Shown: positions 41,361 through 49,471 of the stretch, in pieces
Numbering within the stretch: the stretch's first letter is position 1
How the letters are laid out: every line of letters starts with the position of its first letter
Assembly (NCBI RefSeq): GCF_018614095.1
Contig: NZ_JAGGOY010000016.1
Location: 1-64,000, forward strand
From: Streptomyces sp. ISL-87
GTDB taxonomy: Bacteria; Actinomycetota; Actinomycetes; Streptomycetales; Streptomycetaceae
DNA length: 64,000 nt
Direction: 5' to 3'
Made by a program: the position numbers and the translations under genes
Notes under the pieces: generated by a model
What the model saw: only the letters and a program-made list of their open reading frames with translations
Told to the model about the DNA's origin: nothing
The model's database searches: none

Positions 41361-42224
41361 TCAAAATCCGTTCTGGTAAGCGCTGGGCTCGGCTGTGTTC
41401 TGAAATGGCACCCAGCCTCCGGGCTGCCGCCGCAGGGGAACGACGTTGCCTTGGGGTACTGCTGCGGGGGTGTGTGACGGGAGATCCGCCCAGATACGGA
41501 GCAGGTAGCGAGCGGACTGGGGCGGCCGGTCGGCGTTCCAACGCCGCGCCACCATCTCAACCAACCGTGCATGCCCCCAGCGAGCCGCGAGAGCTGTTAC
41601 CCGATCCCATTCCGATTCGGTCAGCCGCCAGCCGACGAGCATTCCGGCGCCGGTTATCGCTGTTACCAGCTCTTTGGCACCATCCGGAACCTCGACCGAA
41701 TCTTGGCCAGTCGCCTTGTTTTGTCGGCTCGACCCAAGCAAGCTAGCTTGCTTCTTGGTGGTGGTAATACTCCCGTAGGGAGTATTACCACCACGCGTAC
41801 GCGAGGAAGAAACTTCCGACTCGCTACGCAGAGACTTCCCACTTGCGGCCGCCGAAGGGTCATTCTGGGAAGAGACGTCCTGGAACCTTGTTCCCTCTTC
41901 CGGAAGTTCCGGAGACGGAGTAGGAAGGTCTGCGCTCGAGTCAGCCGGAGTCTCGGCTCCCTGATCAAAAAGGAGGATTGAGTAGCTGTTGGGGTTGGAA
42001 GCACCCCCACCGCGCTCGTGGCTGAGTTCACCGAGCATCGCCAACTCTCCGAGGCACTTCGTTATCGAGCGGGCGGTGAGGCGGGTGAGGCGGGATATCT
42101 CTTCCAGGGTCAGCGTAGCCTTGCCCATATCATCGGCCTCACGGGCGAGTGCGAGCATGACGAGACGCGAGCCCCTGCACGACTTGGAATCTGACCAGAC
42201 CAATTCGGTGGCTATGTCGCTCAT
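41361..42224 (-). CDS. Winged-helix replication initiator-like protein
   Basis: The N-terminal 85 residues form a winged helix (LVMLALAREADDMGKATLTL, then LTRLTARSITKCLGELAML, then ELSHERGGGASNPNSY). This resembles plasmid initiators of the RepA_N/DnaD type. A disordered Ser/Thr/Gln-rich linker (about 90-185) leads to a helical C-terminal domain with LTESEWDRVTALAARWGHAR. Two strong palindromes (41736-41753 and 41758-41794) are embedded in the linker code. It partners the DnaC-like loader. ATG 42224 overlaps the upstream TGA. Confidence 0.72.
   Translation of the reverse strand: MSDIATELVWSDSKSCRGSRLVMLALAREADDMGKATLTLEEISRLTRLTARSITKCLGELAMLGELSHERGGGASNPNSYSILLFDQGAETPADSSADLPTPSPELPEEGTRFQDVSSQNDPSAAASGKSLRSESEVSSSRTRGGNTPYGSITTTKKQASLLGSSRQNKATGQDSVEVPDGAKELVTAITGAGMLVGWRLTESEWDRVTALAARWGHARLVEMVARRWNADRPPQSARYLLRIWADLPSHTPAAVPQGNVVPLRRQPGGWVPFQNTAEPSAYQNGF
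41736..41794. other. Palindrome cluster inside initiator gene, candidate origin
   Basis: AAGCAAGCTAGCTTGCTT (41736-41753) is a perfect 18-bp palindrome. Four bases on, GTGGTGGTAATACTCCC (41758-41774) and its exact complement (41778-41794) form a 17-bp stem with loop GTA. Both lie in the part of the gene encoding a low-complexity linker, where the DNA can serve a second role. Some plasmids keep their origin inside the initiator gene; that role here is inference. Confidence 0.75.
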
Positions 42225-42583
42225 CAGTCGCTCCCGTCAGATATCGCTATACGCCGGGTGAGCGCAAGACCAAAAGAGTGATCATCCTCCGGGACGTACC
42301 CGTTCTGATGCGGCTCTGGAGCGAGATGCAGCGTCCCGGTGGGCAGATAGAAATCGTGTGCGCGGCGCCAATCAGCGGCGTCGCCGAAATTCCGCCTGAT
42401 CATGCGTGCCACTCTTTCTTCGGTCTGGCGGTCGATAAGCATGCGGTAGAAGTCCGATTCGAAGAGGTGGGTAACAGCCCGGCGCTCTGGAAAGACACGG
42501 GCCAGCACTGCCGTGGGGGCTATTTCGCGGATGGCGTCACCGAGATTGAGGCACGGCGAAGCGGCGGAGTCGTTCTGAAGCAT
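42224..42583 (-). CDS. Hypothetical protein, 119 aa
   Basis: I do not recognise a family. The product is soluble and mixed helical, with VFPERRAVTHLFESDFYRML and ERVARMIRRNFGDAADWRRA. ATG 42583 has GGGAG upstream. It is coupled to the initiator gene by ATGA at 42222-42226. Confidence 0.6.
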   Translation of the reverse strand: MLQNDSAASPCLNLGDAIREIAPTAVLARVFPERRAVTHLFESDFYRMLIDRQTEERVARMIRRNFGDAADWRRAHDFYLPTGTLHLAPEPHQNGYVPEDDHSFGLALTRRIAISDGSD

Positions 42584-42644
42584 GGGGAAGCTCCCGGAGC
42601 CGCAAAATTTCTTGTGAGAAGAATCGATTCTTCTTAGCGGTGCG

Positions 42645-43232
42645 TCAGGCGGCGTCAGCGCTGTAAGCAGGCTGAGGCGCGGCCGGCGTCGACTGGGACT
42701 TCTTCCGGTGGCGTCGCGCGAGTTTCAAGAGGTATTCGTGCGTAACGCCGAGCCCCCGAGCGACAGCGGCAGGTTCCGATGGGTCCGCCGCGAATCGAGC
42801 GATTACCGCCTCCCGCTCGACCTTGCTCAGCGCTGCGGTAGAGCCCTGAAGGGCGCCCTGGACGGCCTCTTCGTTCGCCCGCTGCTGCCAGGCGGTGCGG
42901 ATCGTCGACCGCTCCGAGGCGAGGAGTCCAGCCCGTATGCCGAACTCGTCGTCGTCCCTGAGCGATTCGACCAGACACCGGGCAGCCACAGCCAGCGGGC
43001 ATGATGCGCAGAGATTACGTGGCCGATTCAGTGAGATACCCAGCTTGTCTTTCACGATCTCGGGATCTTCTCGCGGACCATCCCCGAGGGGGACGAAGAT
43101 GTCAATGTCTTGGTTGGCGCAACGGGCCTCTTCAGCCCAATGTTTCCCCGGGGCTTTCCTTGACTCCTCGATGAGAGGAGACCAATCCCCTTGATATGCA
43201 GCCTTAATGAGGCTGTATATTTCAGTGCTCAT
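42645..43232 (-). CDS. WhiB-family regulator with C-terminal HTH-like extension
   Basis: The four iron-sulfur cluster Cys are Cys38, Cys75, Cys78 and Cys86 (RCANQDIDIF; LCASCPLAVAARCL), followed by the family turn DEFGIRAGLL. The C-terminal part (about 105-180) adds a basic helix-turn-helix-like stretch (VEREAVIARFAADPSEPAAV, then ARGLGVTHEYLLKLARRHRK), longer than usual WhiB proteins. It may sense redox or nitric oxide and regulate the element. ATG 43232 has a weak Shine-Dalgarno. Confidence 0.88.
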   Translation of the reverse strand: MSTEIYSLIKAAYQGDWSPLIEESRKAPGKHWAEEARCANQDIDIFVPLGDGPREDPEIVKDKLGISLNRPRNLCASCPLAVAARCLVESLRDDDEFGIRAGLLASERSTIRTAWQQRANEEAVQGALQGSTAALSKVEREAVIARFAADPSEPAAVARGLGVTHEYLLKLARRHRKKSQSTPAAPQPAYSADAA

Positions 43233-43292
43233 TTCGTCTCACGATGTTCACGGCGCTAAGCGCGGTTACGCGCACCGAGCGCAAGAGGAGAG

Positions 43293-43682
43293 TCAGAAAC
43301 GCTTGCGTGAGCGCTTGGAGGGCTGAAGCGACATGAGTGCCGACTCGCTCTCCTTTGCGTCCGTCCCGCCCGGGTTTACGGCGTGCATGTCGGAAATCGC
43401 GCGGAGGTCTTCCTCTGCGAATTGCACGAACTTTCCGAACTTCCGGTGAGGGAGCGTAGAGATTCGCTCGCGCAGCCACTTTTCCGGGATGTTCAGCCGC
43501 TCGGCCGCTTCGCTGTATCCGATGTGGAGACGGTTATCGCGACGCTCTGACGGGCGGTTGCTCAGCAACGCGTCCATGCCACCGACCTGTGCGAGCAGGT
43601 TCATCACGGCGGCGAGCCCCTGCAATTCGGTGGGCCCGAGGGCGGCCGGTCCTGTGGTCGCCGGTGCCACGGCTGACATCAT
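43293..43682 (-). CDS. HTH/excisionase-like DNA-binding protein
   Basis: Residues about 50-95 (RLHIGYSEAAERLNIPEKWL, then RERISTLPHRKFGKFVQFAE, then EDLRAI) are the MerR/excisionase-like winged HTH that often controls excision or replication genes. The C-terminus is basic (PSKRSRKRF). Start is ATG 43682 or 43679, overlapping the upstream stop. It is an excisionase candidate, though the integrase is outside the window. Confidence 0.75.
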   Translation of the reverse strand: MMSAVAPATTGPAALGPTELQGLAAVMNLLAQVGGMDALLSNRPSERRDNRLHIGYSEAAERLNIPEKWLRERISTLPHRKFGKFVQFAEEDLRAISDMHAVNPGGTDAKESESALMSLQPSKRSRKRF

Positions 43683-43993
43683 GCTTCCAGCCTGTGCAGC
43701 TGGGCCGTCCGCAGGTCGAATGCCTGGCCTCCTGTGGCCGCCCATCCGGCGTGAGGGAACGAGCGGATGATCCACCGCGCGATCGTCAGGGCCTTGGCCC
43801 GGGGAACGCGAAGGGTGTGTCCGCGGTCGGTCACGGCGGTGAGTCCCAGGTGGGGCCAGAGGGTCCGGGGACCCTGGAGGCGAACCTGTACGACGGCGGC
43901 TCCGGGCAGCATGGATGTCAGCTGTGCGGCCAGCCGCTCAGCCGGTCCCCAAGTGATATCCGGCTTCGGGTTGCAGTCCGTAGTAGGGGACAT
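43679..43993 (-). CDS. Hypothetical protein, 104 aa (SpdA-like position)
   Basis: I do not recognise a family with certainty. The product has two basic helices and beta strands (LTAVTDRGHTLRVPRAKALT). It is the first gene of the leftward operon 43993-38115, divergent from the XRE regulator at 44340. Its place and size are like those of small Spd or transfer-regulator genes. Confidence 0.55.
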   Translation of the reverse strand: MSPTTDCNPKPDITWGPAERLAAQLTSMLPGAAVVQVRLQGPRTLWPHLGLTAVTDRGHTLRVPRAKALTIARWIIRSFPHAGWAATGGQAFDLRTAQLHRLEA

Positions 43994-44339
43994 GCGACAC
44001 TCCTCTATGTGGTACGCCGCTCCGTTAGTGCCGTGCTAGGGACACGGAGTGGCTGTGCGAGTGATCTTGCGCCTCTTGTCAGGAGGCAGCGGATCACGAG
44101 CTGTCTGGCGTCCGAGGGGTGCGAACTCTCGGGCGCCGATGGCGTTTTGAGGGGAAGGGACGTGCACCTGTCGTGCGCGACTTCTCCTCTCCACCGGGCG
44201 AGCCCCGGAAGGGTTTGCAGGTGGGCGAAGGCAGAGGGGGTGCGAACGCCCTCGTTTTTCGCTAAACTGAAGCTATCGCGGTTCCCACAAAAAGTCAACA
44301 GTCCGAGGTTTTCTCGGTTCGTCCAAAAAACGAGGTCTG
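43994..44339. promoter_or_regulatory. Divergent control region between operon and XRE regulator
   Basis: The 346-bp gap has no gene. CTCGTTTTT (44251-44259) is repeated inverted as AAAAACGAG ending at 44334. CCGAG (44303-44307) and CTCGG (44313-44317) form a dyad with a 5-nt spacer. The region is locally AT-rich next to the XRE start. CGAG is common to all of these, so the XRE protein probably binds here and controls both directions. Confidence 0.55.
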
Positions 44340-45227
44340 ATGTCAGCTCGCCGCTTCGATAGAGCCCGTGTGCGCTCGGTACGTCGAGCCGCCGAGATCT
44401 CGCAGTCCGACGTGGCCTCTGCCCTCGGTGCTGCGGATTCGACGGTGGCGGGGTGGGAGCTTGGCTCGTCCGTGCCTGACGCGGAGAAGCTGCCCGCCCT
44501 CGCACGGGTGCTCAAGCAGCGGTTGGACGACCTCTTTCCCCGGGATGGTCTGCCCGATCTCACCGACCTACGTTGCGACGCCGGCCTCTACCGGTATGAG
44601 ATGGCGCCGGTCATAGGCACCAAGAGCGACGGTCCCGTGGCCGGAGCCGAGCAAGGGGTGCGGCGCCTCAAGGACAGGTACATCCCTGCTCTGGCGAATG
44701 CGTACGGCGTCACCGGGGACGAGCTGAAGCGGGCGCAGGAGCGGTCGTTCGTGAAGGCCAGGGGCGAAGAGGAAATGGACCAGGCTGCCGCCGTCGCAGC
44801 CGTCGAGGAGCCGCCTCGCACGCTTGCCGCGAAGATCACCCTGATCCTGGAGCGTTCCTACCCTGCGGGGACTGCGCCGGGGGACGAGGAGATCACGGAG
44901 GCGGTGAACGCCTACGCGGGGTCGCAGGTCATCACGGCTGAGGAGATCGAGGACCTTCGAACCGGCAGGGGAGAAGACCCGGCCCCGGTCGTCCTGGAAG
45001 GTCTAGCCCACTTCTTCGGCGTCTCGCGTCTGTACTTCGAGCCGGACGATGCTGTCGCTCGCCAGGTCTATGAGGGCCTTCGCCTGATGTCGGCCGCCAA
45101 ACAGGGCAAGGTGGGCCGGGCCCGGGCCCGTGGTCTCGGCGCGGAAGGTCTGCCGGCAGATGTCCTCTCGATCTTGAACGATCTCGCGACCGAGCTGGAC
45201 AAGGCCGACCCCGAAGCAAACAGGTAG
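44340..45227 (+). CDS. XRE-family regulator with two HTH regions
   Basis: The first helix-turn-helix lies at about 8-65 (RVRSVRRAAEISQSDVASAL, then GAADSTVAGWELGSSVPDAE). A second HTH-like domain spans about 160-235 (KITLILERSYPAGTAPGDEE, then EEIEDLRTGRGEDPAPVVLE, then GLAHFFGVSRLYF). This tandem layout is typical of actinobacterial mobile-element repressors. ATG 44340 has CGAGGT upstream. It is likely the autoregulated master repressor of the leftward replication operon. Confidence 0.82.
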   Translation: MSARRFDRARVRSVRRAAEISQSDVASALGAADSTVAGWELGSSVPDAEKLPALARVLKQRLDDLFPRDGLPDLTDLRCDAGLYRYEMAPVIGTKSDGPVAGAEQGVRRLKDRYIPALANAYGVTGDELKRAQERSFVKARGEEEMDQAAAVAAVEEPPRTLAAKITLILERSYPAGTAPGDEEITEAVNAYAGSQVITAEEIEDLRTGRGEDPAPVVLEGLAHFFGVSRLYFEPDDAVARQVYEGLRLMSAAKQGKVGRARARGLGAEGLPADVLSILNDLATELDKADPEANR

Positions 45228-45266
45228 TGCCTGTTCCCGGGCTCACTCGATCCCGGGAACAGGCAC
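45227..45266. terminator. Bidirectional terminator after XRE gene
   Basis: GTGCCTGTTCCCGGG (45227-45241) and CCCGGGAACAGGCAC (45252-45266) form a perfect 15-bp stem with a 10-nt loop. It begins in the stop codon and separates two convergent genes. Confidence 0.85.
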
Positions 45267-45279
45267 GGAACAGCTACTT

Positions 45280-46467
45280 CTACTCCGCCGCCTCGTTCGG
45301 CTCATGACGCAGGCCGGAGGCGAACACGGCCCTGACGTTCTTCAGCGCGCCGAGGTCAGCGAGCGGGTCTCCGTCGACCAGGAGGAGATCCGCGCGGTAG
45401 CCGGGAGCGATCCGCCCCGTCGTGGAGCCCAGCCCCAGCGCTGTAGCCGCTTCGGACGTCGCCATGTCGATGATCGAGCTGTTCGCCAGGCCCAGGTGGG
45501 AGTAGAACGACAGGGCAGGGACCAGGCCGTCAAAGCCTGCCCGCTGTACTCCCGCGTCGGTTCCCGCCACCAGGCGTACGCCCGCGTCGGCCATCTGCCG
45601 CACGAGATCGAACATGGCGGCGGCCCGCTCCTCGCCGAAGATCCGGGGGAGCATCTGCCAGTGAGGGCTTACCGCCGGGCAGACGGTGATGCCCCGATCG
45701 ATGATCTGCTTCAGGACGTCCTGGCGGAGGTCGAGACCACCGCTCGTCATCCACGTGCAGTGCTCGATCGTGTCCACGCCGGCCTCCACGGCCGCAGCGA
45801 TGCCGTCGGTACCGTGCGCGTGCGCCGCCACCGGCACACCCGCCTTGTGGGCCTCGTCCACCAGGGCGGCCAGTTCCTCCGCGGAGAACTGACTCTCGTG
45901 GCTCTTGGGGCCATCCTTCGTCAGGCCGCCACCGGTGACCATGGCCTTGATGACCCCGGCCCCCGCCGCGAGGTTACGACGTACGAGTTCGCGGACCTCG
46001 GCTTCACCGGAGACCTCTCCGCCGAGGAAGTGGCAGTGACCGCCCACGGTGGTCGCGGGCGTGCCCGCGGACACGATCCCCGGTCCCGGCGTACGACGAT
46101 CGTTGATCTCCGCAGCCAGACGCAGCACGAGCCAGCTCCGGTCACCGAGGTCACGAGCGGTGGTGACGCCACTTCGCAGGAGCTGTGCCGCACGACGGCG
46201 CATGTCCTCTAGCAGGACCTCGTCCGTCGAGTCCTGGAGGGTGGACACCGGATCGGGGCCGCCGTCGAATGCGAGGTGGACGTGCGCGTCGATCAGCCCC
46301 GGCAGAACGGTTCCGTCGAACTCGAAGCGGGGTACGTCGGCGCCGGCCCGCTCCTCGATCCGCTCCCGCGGCCCGACAGCAGAGATCGAGTCGCCCTCGA
46401 TGAGAACCGCGCCGTCTTCCAGGTAGGTCCCCGAGTCGACAAGCACTCGTCCACCGGTGATCAGCAT
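45280..46467 (-). CDS. Amidohydrolase-family enzyme
   Basis: The 395-aa protein is a metal-dependent TIM-barrel hydrolase. The HxH pair is His62/His64 in GLIDAHVHLAF. Later ligands are in VIKAMVTGGGLT (Lys), PVAAHAHGTDG (His), DTIEHCTWM (His) and LVAGTDAGV (catalytic Asp). It resembles imidazolonepropionase, prolidase or ochratoxinase-type members; the substrate is not readable. ATG 46467 has AAGGAGACGAG. It follows the membrane protein gene by 23 bp, as third gene of the cassette 48290-45280. No signal peptide is visible, so it is cytoplasmic. Confidence 0.85.
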   Translation of the reverse strand: MLITGGRVLVDSGTYLEDGAVLIEGDSISAVGPRERIEERAGADVPRFEFDGTVLPGLIDAHVHLAFDGGPDPVSTLQDSTDEVLLEDMRRRAAQLLRSGVTTARDLGDRSWLVLRLAAEINDRRTPGPGIVSAGTPATTVGGHCHFLGGEVSGEAEVRELVRRNLAAGAGVIKAMVTGGGLTKDGPKSHESQFSAEELAALVDEAHKAGVPVAAHAHGTDGIAAAVEAGVDTIEHCTWMTSGGLDLRQDVLKQIIDRGITVCPAVSPHWQMLPRIFGEERAAAMFDLVRQMADAGVRLVAGTDAGVQRAGFDGLVPALSFYSHLGLANSSIIDMATSEAATALGLGSTTGRIAPGYRADLLLVDGDPLADLGALKNVRAVFASGLRHEPNEAAE

Positions 46468-46490
46468 CTCGTCTCCTTGATCATTGGGGG

Positions 46491-47603
46491 TTATGCAGCG
46501 CCACGCAGGGCGTCGGACACTGCTATCAGTTGTTTCACATCCGACTGCCGGTCGCTTCCCAGAGCCATGGCGAGAGGGACCGCCTGACGCGGTGCCGGGA
46601 CACCCTCCCCGATCCGGGCCGAGGCGCGACGGAGCCGTGCAGCAAGCTCGGCGGACTCGATGTTGAGGACCGCGCTGTCGTCGTCTTCGTCCAGCAGGTA
46701 CGGGCTGATGTCCACCAGGCCGTCGCGGCACTCCACGATGCGGCGGTGGTAGCGCCGATGCACGCCCCGGGCCCGTCGCCGGTCCAGCGCAGCCGAGGAC
46801 GCCGGCTTCAGCACGTTCTCGGGGTACGCCTCCGCCAGCAGCTCCCACAGAGGGGCGAGCCGACGGTGATCACGCCGGTGCCGGAGCCAGAGGCGCAGGG
46901 AGGAGATTCGGGCTCGCGCTCCCGAGTACGTGATACCCGCTGCGAACAGCATGATGGAGACCACCAGGAGGAAGGCCACCGCAGCCATGAGCGGCCCCGG
47001 CACGTCTACATCGGCCCACCGAACGACGACGATGACGGCGCGGATTGCGCAGGCGACGGCCATGGCACCCAGGCCGACCGCTGCCATCCAGAGGCCGGTG
47101 GAGTGCGGGCGCCGGGACATCCGGGCGTAGCGGCGAGTCCACCGGCAGGCCATGCCGAGGGCATACATGAGGTACAGACCGGCCCCGCCGTAGAAAAACG
47201 CGATCTGCGGAATCGTCATGTCGGCCGTACTGAAGCTGCCAGCGAAGACCTCGTGCGGCACAGTCTCCGCGGCCACGGTGATCGCAACCGCGACCACCCC
47301 GACGACGACGCCTTCCTTACGTGCCCGGCCGCGGCCCGCTTCTTCGTCGGCGGAGTACAGGTAGAAGCACATGAGGAAGTAGACCGCCAGCAGCAGCAGC
47401 ACGTTCTGGATCAGCTTCGCGGTCCCATGGCCGGCGACCGTGTCGACGCCGGATGCACCGCCGGGCATGGCTACGGGGTACGACAGCGCGGCACAGACCA
47501 GGCAGAGGGTGACGGAGCGGAGGGGTGCGTCATGGGGGGACCGTTTCAGCTGGTAGAGCTTCCAGACGACAGCGGCCACGAGCACCAGAAGTAGCAATTC
47601 CAC
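46491..47603 (-). CDS. MAB_1171c-type multispanning membrane protein (DUF6545-like)
   Basis: Seven hydrophobic segments lie in about residues 1-225 (LLLLVLVAAVVWKLYQL; LRSVTLCLVCAALSYPVAM; LIQNVLLLLAVYFLMCFYLY; VVVGVVAVAITVAAE; GGAGLYLMYALGMAC; LWMAAVGLGAMAVACAIRAV; LMAAVAFLLVVSIMLFAAG). A cytoplasmic domain of about 140 residues includes LAPLWELLAEAYPENVL. This is the layout of the MAB_1171c family, annotated as putative transporters without proof. GTG 47603 lies three bases after the protease stop. Confidence 0.8.
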   Translation of the reverse strand: MELLLLVLVAAVVWKLYQLKRSPHDAPLRSVTLCLVCAALSYPVAMPGGASGVDTVAGHGTAKLIQNVLLLLAVYFLMCFYLYSADEEAGRGRARKEGVVVGVVAVAITVAAETVPHEVFAGSFSTADMTIPQIAFFYGGAGLYLMYALGMACRWTRRYARMSRRPHSTGLWMAAVGLGAMAVACAIRAVIVVVRWADVDVPGPLMAAVAFLLVVSIMLFAAGITYSGARARISSLRLWLRHRRDHRRLAPLWELLAEAYPENVLKPASSAALDRRRARGVHRRYHRRIVECRDGLVDISPYLLDEDDDSAVLNIESAELAARLRRASARIGEGVPAPRQAVPLAMALGSDRQSDVKQLIAVSDALRGAA

Positions 47604-47606
47604 GGA

Positions 47607-48290
47607 TTACAGCCATCCTCGACGGTCACCGAGAGCCGACTCGATACGACGAAGCGAAGGGTCGTCCGACAGCGGACTGGCGCCGTCCAGAAGGGATGAC
47701 CACTCCAGGATGATGGTGGCCAGCAGCTCGACGGAGCATTCCTCGCCGTCGTCGTACGAGCATCGGCGGGCAACGCGCTTGATCGTCTCGGGGGAGAAGA
47801 CCGGCAGCATGGTGGCCCAGCCCTCAACGAAGACAGCCGTCTCCTCGTCTGGATCGACCGTGGGGGCTGCTGCCGTCGTCTCGTCTGCGGTCTGAGCTGC
47901 GGCCTTTTCCTTCTCTGCCACGAGGATGTGCCCCACCTCGTGAAGGACGATGTGATCTTGATGCAGGCGCGTTGTTTCCTGCTGGTAGAGGATCACGTCA
48001 TAGTGGTCGTACTCGACCCACATCCCCGAGGGCCCCGGCTTCGGCAGCGGAGCCTCCCGCAAGTACAGGGGTCGCCCACGCCGTCGGCTGAGTGCCTGGC
48101 AGAGCTCCTCGACGTCGAGCGGGGGAGTTATCCCGAGGTCTTGCAGCTCACGCCGAATCAGGTGGTGCAGGTCCCTCTCCACAGTCCGATTCGCGGCTAT
48201 GCGCCAGCGCCCGAGGCGGCCACGACTCGCTCCACCCTGAGTAGGCACCCTGGGCTCAGCCGTGTGTCGACCACTCTTCCCTGACCACAT
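47607..48290 (-). CDS. HExxH metalloprotease, ImmA/IrrE-like
   Basis: The zinc motif HEVGH (His117, Glu118, His121) follows an HQDHIVL helix, and an acidic region with EETAVFVEGWAT may give the third ligand. N-terminal residues 35-75 match the small helical start of ImmA/IrrE-type proteins (HHLIRRELQDLGITPPLDVE). ImmA proteases cleave XRE repressors to induce mobile elements. ATG 48290 has GGAGGG at good distance. It is the first gene of the three-gene cassette, near the XRE regulator at 44340. Confidence 0.78.
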   Translation of the reverse strand: MWSGKSGRHTAEPRVPTQGGASRGRLGRWRIAANRTVERDLHHLIRRELQDLGITPPLDVEELCQALSRRRGRPLYLREAPLPKPGPSGMWVEYDHYDVILYQQETTRLHQDHIVLHEVGHILVAEKEKAAAQTADETTAAAPTVDPDEETAVFVEGWATMLPVFSPETIKRVARRCSYDDGEECSVELLATIILEWSSLLDGASPLSDDPSLRRIESALGDRRGWL

Positions 48291-48383
48291 TGAGTAATCC
48301 CTCCAGCCGGCAGTGATGGCTCCCCGGAGCCGGGCGAGACCGCGCCTGTGTCGATGACGTCCGGTTCCCAGCGCCGGGAAGCG

Positions 48384-48433
48384 CCCGCAGACGGCATGCC
48401 TGCGGGCCCCACCGGGCCCTCAAGAGGGCCCGG
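48384..48433. other. Two hairpins in the 568-bp gap 48291-48858
   Basis: CCCGCAG (48384-48390) with CTGCGGG (48400-48406), and CCGGGCCCTC (48412-48421) with GAGGGCCCGG (48424-48433), lie upstream of the protease gene. I see no gene in the gap. It must contain the promoters for the leftward cassette and the rightward flavin-type gene, but I cannot place them. Confidence 0.55.
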
Positions 48434-48858
48434 ATGCCTAGCTCTCCAGATCGCTTCGCCACGCTGATGTCACTGACGCGAACGCGCAATGAGACACCTA
48501 GCGGGCTGTCTCAATGGAGCCTCCGGGAACCTCTTTGGACAGTACGTGACGGTTCAGACAAGACATGGCGCAAAAAGCATGATCGATCCGTATCGCTCAC
48601 AGGTTGCCTCGGCCTACCGAAACGCTCCAAATCGGCTGATGTCGATTCCGATCATGGCTTTGAACTGGGCTTTTACTTCCTGACATGGACGCTTCAAGAT
48701 GTGATGTCGAGTGGCGCGTCCGTTGTCAATCCGAGACCTTGCGGCGCGGAAGGCTTCCGGCATATAACCGCGAATGGTGCTAATCACCTGCTCGGGACGG
48801 GTGTGGCTAGGGTCACTTCAGGACAGTTCGGGCAGCACTCGCTATTACGCTTTCAGCC

Positions 48859-49296
48859 ATGTCGAACGCGATAGTTGGTCAACCTGATAGTTACTTGGAG
48901 TTCTGGAATGAGTACCATCTGTGCACGCTGACCACGCTGCGTCCTGATGGCCGACCCCACGTCGTGCCCGTCGGCGTGACGATCGATGCCGCTGCCGGAG
49001 TGGCCCGAGTTATCACCCGCAAATCCAGCAGGAAGGTCGCCAACGTTCTCGCGAGCGACGGCGCGGCCCGAGTCGCGGTGTGCCAAGTCGACGGCGGCCG
49101 GTGGGCAACCCTCGAAGGTGTGGCGGAGGTCTGCACGGACATCGCGACGGTCGAGGACGCCGTCGCCCGCTACGGAGAGCGATACGGGCGCACGCCGGCA
49201 CCGGACCCTGAGCGGGTGGTCATTCGGATCTCGATTGAGCGGGCGATGGGGCAGACCCTCGCTCCGCATCCCCGAACGGCGAACGCCGCAGCGTAG
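48859..49296 (+). CDS. PPOX-class (pyridoxamine phosphate oxidase-like) F420/FMN protein
   Basis: The split-barrel pattern is clear: YLEFWNEYHLCTLTTLRPDG, then RPHVVPVGVTIDAAAGVARV, then TRKSSRKVANVLASDGAARV and WATLEGVAEVCTD. Proteins of this size usually bind F420 or FMN and reduce small molecules. The ATG at 48859 has a weak Shine-Dalgarno. It is monocistronic, with no obvious link to its neighbours. Confidence 0.82.
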   Translation: MSNAIVGQPDSYLEFWNEYHLCTLTTLRPDGRPHVVPVGVTIDAAAGVARVITRKSSRKVANVLASDGAARVAVCQVDGGRWATLEGVAEVCTDIATVEDAVARYGERYGRTPAPDPERVVIRISIERAMGQTLAPHPRTANAAA

Positions 49297-49471
49297 GCCG
49301 CCGAGCCAGGCGAAGCGCGCTGGGCGCTGCTGGCGGTCCCGTCAACCCCCGAGCAGTCAGGGGTTGGCCAACAGGGTTCTTACCGGCACCCCCACTGGCA
49401 CGCGGCCTGTGACGTCACCGTCTCCCCCGCCGGTCGTTAACCGGGGAACACGCCCGCGAAGAGGAGAACCG

